Assembly: GCA_033239125.1 (NCBI GenBank) | Contig: BSWB01000001.1 | Location: 112,276,916-112,340,915, forward strand | DNA from: Fagopyrum homotropicum | Taxonomy: Eukaryota; Streptophyta; Magnoliopsida; Caryophyllales; Polygonaceae | DNA: 64,000 nt | Reading direction: 5' to 3' | Shown here: in pieces, positions 32,150 through 44,273 of the stretch | How positions within the stretch are numbered: position 1 is the first letter of the stretch | Layout of the letters: each line of letters begins with the position of its first letter | The notes under the pieces: generated by a model | What the model saw: the letters and a program-made list of their open reading frames with translations, nothing else | Database searches by the model: none | Told to the model about the DNA's origin: nothing | Position numbers and translations under genes: made by a program

Positions 32150-34700
32150 CTCAAAATCCTTGAAGCCACGTCTATATATATCTACATATCTATATATACT
32201 TATTAAAGTAAAGTGCACTATAATGACGTGACACGCTTAAAATTGAGAATTTAAGCTAAATCTTTATATATTACTAAATTGTCATTCGTTAAAACTATCT
32301 ATTTTAAAAATTATTTCAACCAAATTCAATTATCTTATGTTAAATCCAGTTGTTTACAAAATAAATCGATTTTTATAAAATTTCATTAACTCCATTTGTT
32401 TTATAAAATATTTTAATTCTAGTGCAGATTTGTTACGATTACAACTAACTGATCCACATCAATGTAACCTAAAATTAAAAAAATCATTAACTAATTATCC
32501 AACTTTCATTTTCTAATTACTTTTCTAATTAATTTTTAATCTTTTTTTTTAGAAATATTTTTAATCTTATTAGTCATATCATACTAATCATATTTTAAAG
32601 TAACCTAATACAATATTGATTTTCTTTCTTCAATATTATACTATGAAATATTTTTCTTTTCAATAATTTTTTTTATAGAGTTAGTCACTTATAGTATTTC
32701 TAATTGAATTATGAGTACGATTAATCATTGTACATTTTGTTAAATAATTACATATTAAATTAATTTAACCTAAATTTGATAATAAATTATAAATTAAAGT
32801 TTCACTTTACTTACTAGATTATGAATGAACATGTTAATCGACTTAATTTTTTAAACCAAAATTCTTAATAATCTATGTTTAAAATATTTTATGTACGTTA
32901 ACCTAGGGGTGGGCAAGGAACGAGATGAGATGAAATTGAGGTAATCTCAGTCCCGTCTCAACTATTTTACATTGGGTATTTTAGATTGAATCCCATTAGG
33001 TCCTATCTCGATTGAGATCGGGATGGGACAAGTTCAATCCCACTTAACCCTTAATTGATTTATTGTCTTTGAATTTTACACATTATCCACAAAAATATAC
33101 GTATATATCGTACTTAAATAAGTTAATGCCCAAATTCCGGCAGTGTTTGGGTCATTTGTCAAATTTTATGGTTTGACCAACCTGATTTTTAAAGATATAA
33201 GCATAACTATATAATAACTATATGTATATTACTAACGCTTATGAATTTTATTATATTTATTATTTTATAATAAAAGCTTTATTATATATGGGACGGGCCT
33301 AGCGGGATGAAAACGTTAAGGCTCATATACTGTTCCGGATAGTTTTTAGCGGACGGGTTCTGGACGAGAGTTCTAATTTTGAATGAATTCCCGTCGGGAT
33401 CTGTATGGGACCAGATTTGGCGGGCCGGGACGGGTTTGGGATGGGATCATGATGTTCAAAGTTTAAGTTTGTTGTAGGTGTAATATTTTTATATCTTCAT
33501 GAGAACTTGTATTATATAGTGATGAAATTTTTATTTGGATTTATATTAATTTATGTGATCAATACTATCTTTACTAATCTAATTATGATAGAAAATATAG
33601 TGCAGTTTCCTACCTTGACAACGCCCCAAATATAATCATAATTTCATTGCGGATTTCATTATCTGTTTTAGTATTTTCTCATTATCCTCGATTTCTATTA
33701 TAATTATGAACTTACTCAAAAGCGTCGTGGATGACGTTTATATATTTCTTAAAATATACTCAAAATACAATATATATTTATATCTTACAAATACCCGTGG
33801 GTTCTAAACCAGTTCTAAATGGAAGTCGAGTACACAATTCTCGCAGCAGTAATACCAAGCTTTAGGGTTCATGTTTTGAAAACACAAAGATATGTATACC
33901 CAAAGCTTGTTTGTTTGAGCCCAACTAGCCCATGCTCTTAGCTCTTTATCACATTCCATAACGTATCAACCAAGAGCTCCGCATGAGTATAGATCGCTTG
34001 GCTTTTGGTTCCATCTGTTTAAGATGATTGCTTATGAAGCCTACCTGCCAATCATAATTTATTGATGAATATCGAAGAACGTACCTTAAATGGCGGACAC
34101 CAATTAGTATAATTGGAGGCGGTTGGATTAATTGACCATATAAGTTTATTCAATCACTTTTATGTATTCTATGGCACCGAGGATAAAATAAAAACTAGTG
34201 TATTAATTTTATTTTAAATTTAATTTTAAATTAATATTATGATATATTAAATGATGCGTTATTTCAAAGTATACAAAAATTGTTGTGTACTTCGTCCAAC
34301 AATACCTTATTTTTAATTAATGAATCTCAACAACTTATTCACTTATTAACTAATTGATTTTTTTAAATAGTGATACAAATATTCTTATTTAAAATTTTAA
34401 CTTTTTTGTATTTTTAATTTTATAAATTTAAATTGTCTCACATATATTGTTAAGTTTTTCTAAACAAAAATTCTAACTATAAAATCTATTAGTGTTAAGT
34501 AATTAAGATCTTAGGGTCGAGCGTAACCGTCGTTTTAAATTGTAGATTTAAATAAATAACCGCGGTTTAAAACGACGAGTTTCTGTTTTTATTTTTTTAA
34601 TAATTGGTGAAACTCGCTGTTTGAAATTGCAAGTTCTTTCCAAATTTTGAATTGTGGCAAAAAATCACAGTTTCAATTTCACAATGGTCAAAGAAGCCTT
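32150..34700. other. AT-rich intergenic DNA with hAT-MITE-like debris
   Basis: I find no gene. At 32,904 a block begins TAGGGGTGGGCAA, the usual end of many plant hAT elements. It is followed up to about 33,450 by fragments such as 'gagatcgggatgggac', 'gggacgggcctagcggg' and 'gggccgggacggg'. No matching right terminus or target duplication could be placed, so it is a degenerate non-autonomous copy at best. Confidence 0.4.
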
Positions 34701-34708
34701 ATTTGGGC

Positions 34709-34856
34709 TGAAGAATTTCACAAGAACCCGCAATTTAAACTGTTAATTCTGTGAACTGAATTTATCAACCCATGAATTGGTAGGTCAGAGATGCTTTAAT
34801 AGTAGTCTGAATACCACAAGACCCCGTAGTTTTAAACTGCGGGTTCTGTGAAGTGT
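34709..34856. repeat. Imperfect inverted repeat around GCGGGTTCT
   Basis: 'cacaagaacccgcaatttaaactg' at 34,709 and 'gttttaaactgcgggttctgtg' at about 34,829 are imperfect reverse complements. Related pieces (aaccgcggtttaaaacgacg) lie near 34,558. It is probably a MITE or foldback relic; no coding sequence is present. Confidence 0.5.
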
Positions 34857-34859
34857 AAA

Positions 34860-35400
34860 CCGTATTTACGTTCCTCTTGTTTCATTCGATCGGTCATTCT
34901 CTCTTCAAACCTTTTCCTCCTGGTTTGATTTTATTCTTCCTCGCCTTCAAACCTTCTTCCCTCCTGGCTCCTTGTTGTTTCTTCGTTCTTCCATCAAACC
35001 TTCTTCCCTCCCTACCGACTATTCTTCTTTCTTATTCCATCGAAGGATATTTAGATATGAAGAACAATAAGGATTTTACGTTGAGACAAAAAAACAAAGC
35101 TTTCATTTGATCGAACGATTGAAAGGTATGAGTTATTTTTTTAATACATGTGAGACACAAAAAGAAGGTTTCATTCGATCGGCTTAACTTTCTATTGTTT
35201 AAGGCCACAAGGAAATATCGCTATTCTATTATGTATAAAATGAGAATATTTTAGCATAAGATATATAATATACAAGCTTGCTATGGCTTATATTGACTTT
35301 CTCTAGATATTGATCCTTCAACACTGACAAATGTGCCCAATTTTTTAAGGAGTTCCACCACGTCATCTACCCCTTGGAGCTACAAACGACAAAATACTTC
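34860..35400. other. Non-coding, pyrimidine-rich stretch
   Basis: CT-rich sequence with short ORFs of no recognisable family. Nothing else is seen. Confidence 0.4.
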
Positions 35401-35408
35401 TTTCTCTT

Positions 35409-35410
35409 TC

Positions 35411-35498
<88 letters not shown>
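35409..35498. repeat. (ATT)n microsatellite, about 90 bp
   Basis: TTA/ATT trinucleotides with one interruption near 35,451. It lies next to the LINE remnant. Confidence 0.95.
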
Positions 35499-35499
35499 C

Positions 35500-36960
35500 G
35501 AAGAAAAACACATTACATGTCGTTGGATGGGAGCCGACTAACAAGTTGGGCTCCACATCCCTTTTGAATGGTAAACGCAATCCTAGTCAAAATAAAGCAA
35601 GTACTCATACTATATCCGGACAACTCTTTAGCAACCGAGCCCAATCTTTTAAGTAGCTCCACCGCGTCGTCACCCAGATCGCCAAATGTGGAAAATGAAA
35701 AGGGAAGAAAGTGATACCCCATGAAGCTACAAACCTCCGCATATTTCTCTTGTTATCAGCAGCAACCCTCACAACTTTACCCAAAATGAAGCTAGAAAGG
35801 CCAAGCGAAGAGAAAGGAGATGTACCAGTGATGTCGACACATGTGTCTTTGCCCTGAAACCAATTACACAAAAGGATGTCGACGGGGCGCAGTTCCCCAC
35901 CACCACCATCAACCATACCAGTATGGACCTCTTTATGAACATAAATCCCAATCTTAAGGCACTCATAAAAAATGACATTACGAACCATGTTATGCCGGTT
36001 CTTAATACTAACCTGAGCAGCACAAACAAGAGCATGGTCACCCCAAGCATCCAAAATGCCTTTCTTACAAGAAGGGCACTTGGAGCCCTCCCTAAATATC
36101 TTAATGCCCAGACGGTACTTAACGACGTTCGAAAGGTGGCCGGGTTCATAACCTGACCAAGACCAGTAACCGGGACCGCTTTAAGTCACTGTTGAGCCAA
36201 GGGTAATCTCAAGTTTTTAACTAAGGTCTTCTGCCTAATCGAAAGGTCAAAGTCCCTCAGAAAACACTTAAACACGATATCGTAATAGCACCCAACCAAT
36301 TTCTTCATTAAATGGGGGGGGGGGGGGGCTGGGCGTATCACACTCATGTCCAAGTCGTAGTCTTTACAGAAGTTTGCCCAACCAACAACAACCGTCTCAA
36401 AAGCAACTACATCACCTGAAACACCTAAAAGCCTCAAGATCTGATCCTGCAGGCCACGGGTCTGAGATCTCGAAGCCAGAAAGGCAAAATGCAAAGTATC
36501 AACACAATGACAGTATAGCAAGCCCTCCGTCGCTAATCGGCAAAGTAGAGAGACACCACTAAAGGGGGGCAAATCCAGCCCCACCAGTAGTGATAATCTG
36601 CTCAACAAAACATCGAAGGGCATGATCAAAGACCCCCATAGCCTCGGAAAAATGAGAAGGGAGCAGTCCGCATCGCGAAGTAAAGACGGGACACACCGGA
36701 ACAGGCCCGAAGAAGTAGAAGCTCACACTAGGGGTCCCCCAATCTCATAACAACCTCCATTAGAGACTTGGTTTTCACAACCCTCATCAAAGCAACCCGA
36801 GAACAAAAGGCCATATATGCCAAGGCTAACAGCACCACCCAACAACTTGACCCCATCAAGAGGTCTAGCAATATGCTCAGGAAAAACACCGGACTCAAGA
36901 CTACACGGATCAACCTTTGGCCAAAAGATTTTCGTTTTACCGATATTAAGGTGAAGGCCT
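35500..36960 (-). pseudogene. LINE-type (non-LTR) retrotransposon remnant, 3' part of the ORF2 protein
   Basis: Blocks typical of a plant non-LTR reverse-transcriptase protein follow in order but in changing frames: QCELLLLRACSGVSRLYF (about 36,725-36,670), FDHALRCFVEQI (about 36,625-36,590), STLPISDGGLAI (about 36,540-36,505), a MNPATFRTSL block (about 36,149-36,120), then DAWGDHALVCAAQVSIKNRHN and LRPVDILLC with VDITG (36,054-35,840). Frame changes and stops throughout show it is dead. The catalytic reverse-transcriptase part is not in the window, consistent with a 5'-truncated or decayed copy. The family call rests on recognition of these blocks; function of the downstream domain is unknown to me. 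Confidence 0.6.
36314..36328. repeat. G15 homopolymer
   Basis: Run of 15 G on the plus strand within the LINE remnant. Length may be unreliable in sequencing. Confidence 0.9.
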
Positions 36961-37555
36961 AATGCGAACCATCACAACCACTCAAATCCACAACTGCATG
37001 CTAAGTAAGTCCTATGAACTTACCTGAAATACTCGTAATCCTGTATCATGCCACAGTTTCCCCTTGAGGAAACGATCAACGGCTGCATAAGCAAGGCACA
37101 CAATATACCAAACGCTGCAAAGGGTTAGGAGGCACGTCTCCTACCTCATAACCACAACCATCCCCTAACCTGGATCTAAACCTCAAGACATGTGCGGAAT
37201 CAAGTCAAATCCAATTCTTATTTTGGGCCCAAGTGCATAACCGATTAAATGTAGCTAATTTGCTTTGAGGTCCTAAGTACAGAATTAACTAAACACTAAT
37301 TTTGCACTTCGGGGTGCGGAATTAGGAAGATGTTTAAGATTCACGTAGAATTTAGATCATATTGTTCACGTTAATGAGACAAACAATACACATATCATTG
37401 CTCTTACTGAAAGATAGAAAACGTTACAACCACAAAAGGGGAGAAAACACATAAGAAGAAAGTAAACATATATCGATCCAACAAACCCATTAGAAGAAAG
37501 AAAATGAAAACATGGATCACAAACACAGTTGTACATGAGGTCATGAATGACTTAA

Positions 37556-37876
37556 TCAGCAATGGAAATTGGGGTCGACATTGCAGACGAGGGGCAAGCT
37601 GAGTGCCGCATTTTTGTCGATCTTGTACTGAGTGATGACGAAGGCGTTGCTAGCGAAGGTGCATAGGCAGTTTAAGTTGGCTCCCGCAACGGCTTCACAG
37701 CACTCTTTTGTCGGGGAGGGAGGGCTTGACGGCTTGGGGACCGCAGTCACGGCTGGCTTGCAAGCGTTGAACCCTTGTTGACTCATGTTACACACCTGAC
37801 CATTGCCCACATTCGCAATCATAGCAACCAACGCCAGAATCGTCATCGCGGCAAGCTTTTTGTTACGTCCCTCCAT
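37556..37876 (-). CDS. DIR1-like non-specific lipid-transfer protein
   Basis: A single uninterrupted ORF of 106 codons. Residues 1-26 form a signal peptide (hydrophobic ALVAMIANVGNG) for secretion. The mature part has eight Cys in the lipid-transfer pattern C-Xn-C-Xn-CC-Xn-CXC-Xn-C-Xn-C (VCNM, NACKP, ECCEAV, NCLC, LVC, FHC), which forms four disulfides around a lipid-binding cavity. The CNMSQQGFNACKPAV start and the Pro/Ser-rich loop before the CC pair are typical of putative DIR1 proteins, apoplastic carriers linked to systemic acquired resistance; whether this protein has that role is inference. The only ATG near the signal peptide is used. A TATA box lies 82 bp upstream. No intron is evident, and length is normal for the family. 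Confidence 0.9.
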   Translation of the reverse strand: MEGRNKKLAAMTILALVAMIANVGNGQVCNMSQQGFNACKPAVTAVPKPSSPPSPTKECCEAVAGANLNCLCTFASNAFVITQYKIDKNAALSLPLVCNVDPNFHC

Positions 37877-37957
37877 TGCAAGCGTACGTTGAAGCCTTTG
37901 AGATTTGATTGGAAGTGTTTGTTGGTTGTGATGTTATGGGAGATGCGGATAGAGTGG

Positions 37958-37967
37958 CTTTATATAG
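37958..37967 (-). promoter_or_regulatory. TATA box of the DIR1-like gene
   Basis: The minus strand reads CTATATAAAG, 82 bp before the ATG, leaving room for a 5' UTR of about 50 bp. Confidence 0.7.
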
Positions 37968-37999
37968 AAACGCCAATACATATGATTACCCAAAACGAC

Positions 38000-39450
38000 A
38001 CCGCTTTCAAAACAAAATAATGTCATGTACATTTGTTCTATAAGTTTGTTGTTATATAGCTATTGATCACTACCTACTTCGTATCTATTCCGGGCTCGTT
38101 TAAAATTACTAAGAATTATTTCACAAAATGAAATATTATTGAATCGATCAAAAATCATGTTTGTTTATGTAATGTTAGAGGTTTCTAAGAAAGTAAAAAA
38201 AAATAACTATCAGTAATACATAAGAGCACAACCCGGCTAGGGTTGTTATACAAGCCAAATGAGCTAAATTTTGGCATTTTTAAACTCGACTTTTTATAAA
38301 CAAGCCCGAACAAAACCTAAATTTAACCAAACCTTAAAATATACAAATATTCAACTCATTTAAAAAGTAAATGAACTCGAACAACGTTTTTTTAAAGTTT
38401 AACCGAATAGTTTGGCACATATAGCAGTCCTACTTTGATACAGTGGACACTATATATAACTAGAAACGCGTGTGAGTTACGTATATAAAAGAGTTGGCCC
38501 CAATATTAGGTTTTATGGGCCACAGTTCAAAGATTTAACCAAACCTTAAATATGTATTTTTAAGTTAGTATTAGTTTCAAAGATTTAAAAAAAAAAAAAA
38601 AACAGGGTACCTTATATTTTTTCCATATCTACTATATTTAATCCACAAACTTTCTTTATTGTAATTTGCTAAAATATTTTTTTAAAAGCAATACTATTTA
38701 GATCTTTTTATGTCACTTATCTTAAAAAAAAATTCCGAAAGAAATTAATTTTAAATTGTAAAACAATTATAAATGTACCCTCAATCGTTGTCGGACCTTT
38801 CTATTCTCTATTTTCTTAATATGCTATTGTGATTAAGAAAAAAAAATTTTGACTTGCAATCGATATATCCTAATTTGGTTAGACACATACCAGTCATATT
38901 GCTTTAAGGTTATTTTTTATTTTTTTTAGATAGTTTTACACCTAAATTTTTCATATTGAAAGTCTAATAAGATTTTTATTATTGAATTAATAAACTGCTA
39001 AATGTTAGCCGAGTACCCGTACACAATATCATGTAGGACACTAAGGACCGACCTGGTACATAGACACCGATTTGTGTAGGTGATATCTGGACACTAGAAA
39101 AATATTGTGGGTAGATAATAGAATTAGTAGAAAATGTTTGCGGGGACGGTGGACTAAATGGATAATATTACAAGGTATGAAAACAAGGGTTCCATTTGGA
39201 TCATCTGCATGTTGGAAGTCACATGTGTAAGTGAGAAGGGCAAATGAGTAATTTCTGGGTTTATATTTTGGTTACTTTAGCACATGGAGTCTGACGTGGT
39301 GAGTTGTGATTGGCTGAAATGTGCATGCACTACAGTGCTCCCGTGACTTTGCTAGGGAACATAGGATTCACGGGCCAGGATTGGTGGCTCACAATTAAAG
39401 ATGTACTGTTCTTGGAAAGTTTTTATTTTATTTTATTTTTTTCTTTTTAT
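38000..39450. other. Intergenic DNA with a hAT-like MITE relic
   Basis: No gene is seen. Around 38,230-38,420 the sequence 'acaagccaaatgagctaaa...aacaagcccgaacaaaacc' resembles common plant hAT-derived MITEs, but no clear ends remain. The rest is AT-rich. Confidence 0.35.
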
Positions 39451-39456
39451 AGATAA

Positions 39457-39746
39457 GGGTCTGTTTGGTTTCAACTCCGAAATCGAAAACGGAATGGAAC
39501 GAATCTAGTCCATACGTATACCCTTATTCATCAAAATTTTTGGAATATTTTTTGTGGTTTGAAGTAATTGGAGTAGAGTTTGGTTACTTTTAATACCCTA
39601 TAGGGTAATAAAATATAGGGAATCAAGCTCATTTTGCCTTAAACCATAAGGAATAATTCCATACAATATTATGAATAAGAATATAGATTTGGACTAAATT
39701 CGTTTTCATTCCATTTTCGTTTTCGGAGTCGGAAACAAACGGGCCC
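39457..39746. mobile_element. Tourist-like MITE (PIF/Harbinger type), 290 bp
   Basis: Terminal inverted repeats of about 40 bp, GGGTCTGTTTGG... on the left and the reverse complement of GGGCCCGTTTG... on the right, share ACTCCGAAA blocks. A 3-bp TAA stands on each side (39,454-39,456 and 39,747-39,749), the usual PIF/Harbinger target duplication. There is no coding capacity. Confidence 0.8.
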
Positions 39747-39749
39747 TAA

Positions 39750-42250
39750 ATGTTATAGGGTATACGGATTAGTAATTACTAATGTCAACCTGACGTGCAA
39801 TGATAGTACGTGTGACTTAGTGAACGAAACCGGAAACGTTGATTCGAAACCAAACCTAAAACTCTTATTTGAACCAAAAAAAAAAAAAAAAAACCAAAAG
39901 TAAATTGATCTAGAAACGAAGGAGATGGGAAGGACAAAAACGCCGGCCATTACAAAAATGCAAATAAACGGTGAATGAGGTACGAGATTTATCGAGGTTT
40001 AATTGTTTTGTCAATTTCAGATTTCATTATGTTTAATTAGATTGGAATTGATAGATTATGTTAGATTTCAGTTCTATGGTATTTGTTTGGCGTGAACCAA
40101 AACAAAGATCCACTTTTTTTCGAACTTTTACGAGCTCATCAATGGCGTCGGCCCAAGGTCGAAGCCGACTTAGGCTTGGGTACTCAAAAATAATTAATAA
40201 TAAGGATAGAGTCAGTTTTAAGCGACAATCACTTTTATGGTACCAAGTATGAACCTTTAAATATGTATAGGATTAAATAATGAATGGACAAAAATTATGA
40301 ATCATTAGTATAATATAATTTGAACAAATGACCTTTCAAAAAAAAATTACCTTTATAATAAAAGTAAAAAGTTATAACTTGTCAAATTGGTAATAGAATG
40401 AGAGGGAGGACCTAAGAATATGTGGTTGTCATCGGTAAGAATCTTTGCAGCTTACCACCAACTCTATTGTATGGATCTTTGCAGGTTACCACACGATTGT
40501 TACTTGTTTTTTATAAACACGCATTTATAAAATCAAGGTCTGTCTACATATATTCATACGATAGTGTTGGTGTCAAACGAGACACATTTTGAAGCGATCA
40601 GTCCACGATCCACCTTTGTGTCGATATTGAAGTAATGATTTTTACTAATATATATTTTCTTTATTTTTTTTTTTAGGATTGACTCAAGGAGGATTCTCCA
40701 ATACCATCTACGGACTTCGTGTGGGATCACCATCACGATCACAAAGTCAGTGGATTGGATGCATTTTTCCTTCAAAATGATGAAGCGTTACGATGATCTT
40801 TGTCATTTTAAAATGTCCACATAACCCCAATCCTACATACACATTATGTAGTTATTAGAACTATATTTACTTTGTTCTTTTATATTTAGTCTTAGAACTA
40901 TGTTTACTTTTATATTTGATATCTTGTCTTTGGAATTATGCAAGCCAATAGTTGGAGGTACATCTGCTTGAATGGGAGCCGGAGGTACCTACCCATAATC
41001 AGATTTAGAGAATGATGTTTTTTTTTGTTTCGTTCTCTCGACTTCTTTTTCATACAAAAATGTGTGAAGCGGTGACGGGATACGAGCAACTCGTAGTTGT
41101 AGGGTATCGACCCGGGGGCAAGTGCATTGCACCTACAAGGTGCACCCCCAATGTGCCTGTCGGCGTGCCAACCTTTTGGCTTTGCTCTATCCTCGTATCT
41201 TGTATGGTTGTTGCGTAAAATTTTTTTATTATCAATATCACTCATTAAACTTCGCTAGATTTGTCGCCCGATTTTGATTCAACGAACTACCACAACCCAA
41301 ATCCGAACAACAAAGTCCACCAACTAGGCCTGATTAACAAAGTATGGAGGATGGAAGTTGGTTCTTTTGGATGTAGTTAAAACGATGTTGGTGCTAGAGG
41401 AAGACAACACCACTTGGAGGAGTGACGGTCAAAGGGGAGTTGTGATTATGGATCATTTGTTGAAGATGAAACAGTAGATACGGGAATGAACTTAACATCT
41501 TTCAAACGAATGGTTTGCATAGGAGGTGAACTGGCCGATCCGAATTTTAGTAAATTCTGAACCGTATCTAGAAACATTAAGCCGGATCAGATGATTGTCA
41601 AGATCATCCATTTATTCCGGACCCTAAACATTATATATGAATATAATTTAGTCGGATCAAATTTGAATAATTATCCGCGGATATATGAATCATTTGGTAC
41701 CTAAAACCTTAAAATCCATTTTATATTTGGATGTCTGCATATATCCACATACTCTAGAATATACTAGCATCCACGGATATCCATTTTTACAAAATATCTT
41801 CTTCCTTTATCAATAAGGTAAGATGTTTGGTTACAACAAACATACTTGGTGTGTCGAGAAGCCGAAAAAAGGCAAACAAAAAAACTGGCATTCAAATAGA
41901 AACAATCAAGAGAAAAACACAACAAAGACCACATGTAAATGACTGAAAGGTCATCAAAATCCATAAAATTTGGAACAAAAAAACCACTAGAAAAGGTGAG
42001 GAATACCGAGGCTGGAAAAATATGGACAGAACACAAGATAGCTGAACTAACGTTGTGTCTCGCCTCCAGGAAGTAGGATAGTGAACTCCTTATCAAAGGG
42101 ATATCATACGTCCTGCGGAAATGTGATCTTAGGACTTTCTCTAACCTAGTTGGAGGATCTTCGATTACCTCGAACACAACCACGATCAAACACCTTCAAC
42201 AAAGGTCCGTTACTACGACATTTTCCGGAACATTCGTTTAGACTACACTC
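39750..42250. other. Intergenic DNA, no recognised gene
   Basis: ORFs of 60-140 codons occur on both strands (for example 41,764-42,189 minus), but none shows a family, good codon pattern or splice context that I can support. The sequence is AT-rich with poly(A) runs. Confidence 0.4.
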
Positions 42251-42257
42251 GAAAACG

Positions 42258-42502
42258 CTTCAAAAGGAAAGTCAACTTTCATATGAGTTTCTTTCGTGTT
42301 ACTTTCCAACAACTTGGTTTGAACCTTTGTTTTTTTATTTTCTTTTTATTTTCCTGATGTTTAGACTAGACATGTGGATTCTTCAAAAGGAAAGTCAATT
42401 TTCGGATTAATTTATTTTGTGTTACTTTGCAACAACTTGGTTTGAACCTTTGTTTTTCATTTTCGTTTTATTTTTATTGATGTTTAGACTAGATAGGTGG
42501 AT
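42258..42502. repeat. Tandem duplication, about 123-bp unit
   Basis: 'cttcaaaaggaaagtcaa...' to '...gtggatt' occurs twice, from 42,258 and from 42,381, with scattered differences. Confidence 0.85.
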
Positions 42503-42639
42503 TATTGCTTCAACATTCTATATTAAGGCATGTTTATCAAGGTCCGGGGGTGGGTCATGTAATTATACATAATAATAGGGTGTGGACCCGAAATATGTTG
42601 GTCTTGTGCTTGTGAATTCCCGGTCCACGGGTCAAGGGG

Positions 42640-42651
42640 CGACACGTGTCG
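42640..42651. promoter_or_regulatory. Palindrome with G-box core, CGACACGTGTCG
   Basis: A perfect 12-bp palindrome centred on CACGTG, with near-symmetric AGGGG and CCCCT outside it. It could bind bZIP or bHLH factors, but no gene start is nearby, so function is unsupported. Confidence 0.4.
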
Positions 42652-42659
42652 TCCCCTGA

Positions 42660-44270
42660 TTGAGCAAATATGTGCACAATAAATTAAAAGGAGGCTGGTT
42701 TACCAATATGCTTGGGTTGTTTTTAATAAAAAACATATTTCCGGCTTAAATATTAAAAAAAATTATACCAAAATTCATACATTTTTTATCTACCTAAACA
42801 CCCATTTTGAATATATTTAAAATAATCTTTTTTAAAAAAAACTTTGTTTATGATAAGGTTTTAAGGGCTATATATATCAAAATGCATAACAAGCTGTTAA
42901 ATTTCGTTTTAAGGTGTACAAATTATAAATAATAAAAACAATTAACCCTTATTTTTGCATATATGTCTTAGGTCATTTTTAATTGCAATAATCTATCTCT
43001 TTATTATGTAAGATGTTATCTTTTCTCTTGATGTAAGATGTATTTGTTGCAATAAATGTATTTTCTACTTTGTGTCAAAAGTATAGTCAAGATAGTTGAA
43101 GTTTGCAATTTCATGTCACGTCTCAACAGGGCATGTGTTAAAGCATGAAATGGACAAAGTTAAGATGAATCCGACAAGGCATAGGTTTAAAGGAGGGAAT
43201 AGACAAAGTTAATGAGGGTCCGACAAGGCATGGTTTAAAGCAACGGTGATTTTAGATGGTAATATACAACGGTCATTTTAAACGGTAATATACAATGATC
43301 ATATACAATGTTCATCAAATAGGTTGGTATATAAATGTGACATAAGTATAGAAATTTTATTCAACTCTATCATTATTTGTTCACCTATTTACTTCATGTT
43401 TTAAGTTTTATGTTGTTCACTTTATGTATTTTATTGTGTAATGCTTTTTAAGTAAATTTTAATGAAATTTAGTATTTTCATAATTAAATATTATTGTAAA
43501 TTTAATTTAATAATTTTAAGTTAAAGAAAAAATAATTAAACGATTATGAAATGTTATAACAATAGAAAATTTGATTAAAAAAAATAGTTATAATAATTAT
43601 AATATTAAAAAGTTAATACGGGTATACGTGTAATATGATATGAGAAAATAAATGAAATGGTGGAAAAATCGAGGTAAAACTTAAAAAAAAAACTCATTGA
43701 TAAATGAAGGAGGTTATAAGATTTTGCTCAAGAAAAATTACGAAAGTAACCAAGAACTCGCTCAAAACCCTGCCTTCAAGACTAATCGATAAACATGACC
43801 TTTCTTGTTAGATTATTTATTTTGTTAGGATAGTTCACATTTTTACATCACAAAATTGGAGATGTCACAATTTCTCGGTGCTGTGAAATATTTTTGAGAA
43901 AATTAATAGCCAAAAACACCTTATAGAGATATTTTGAGATCAACAGATTAATAATTTTCAAAATCTTCTACCCTTTTTTTTCTTAAAGCCTATACATTTG
44001 CTGCAAAATATTTCTAAATAAAGCCATTAACCATACTGTAAGTTGAAGGTCCTGTCTGTGGGAAACTTGTGCCAAAAGTAATCCATTTAATTCTCAAAAT
44101 CATCAGTCCTAAAAGAAAAAGGAATCTATTTTGCCGTCTACTAACATAGAAGTCATCCATACCAGACGGACAGTTGCAGTATCAGAGGAACTCAACCATC
44201 ACTAACTCTGAACAGATGCTGACTATTGTAACCGATAACTCAATCGGCTAATGATCTCATCTTAGCATTA
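42660..44270. other. AT-rich intergenic DNA downstream of OST48
   Basis: No gene is visible. At 43,143-43,240 two units of about 50 bp ('...gacaaagttaa...tccgacaaggcat...gttt') stand in tandem, followed by 'aacggtaatatacaa' repeats to about 43,310. Confidence 0.4.
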
Positions 44271-44273
44271 CCT

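Larger units (their letters stand above)
28740..32150 (-). mobile_element. Second Mutator-like element, OTU-carrying, ends uncertain
   Basis: It contains the transposase-OTU pseudogene at 29,140-31,888. Possible ends are marked by a short inverted match, ACATCCGCC at about 28,743-28,751 (+) and at about 32,113-32,121 on the minus strand. Both flanks are GC-richer than their surroundings. Nine bases are weak evidence for terminal repeats, so the limits are tentative. Confidence 0.4.

Noticed and set aside
35380..35580. ORF encoding poly-Asn / poly-Leu
   Set aside because: It is translation of the (ATT)n microsatellite in either direction.
36186..36629. 147-codon minus-strand ORF as an intact gene
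   Set aside because: It joins pieces of the LINE remnant in the wrong frame for part of its length and crosses the G15 run.
37775..38020. Plus-strand ORF opposite the DIR1-like gene
   Set aside because: It is antisense to the signal peptide and promoter of a well-supported gene, with no domain of its own.
41764..42189. 141-codon minus-strand ORF
   Set aside because: No recognisable family or splice context, in AT-rich intergenic DNA next to small repeats. Chance cannot be excluded, so I did not call a gene.
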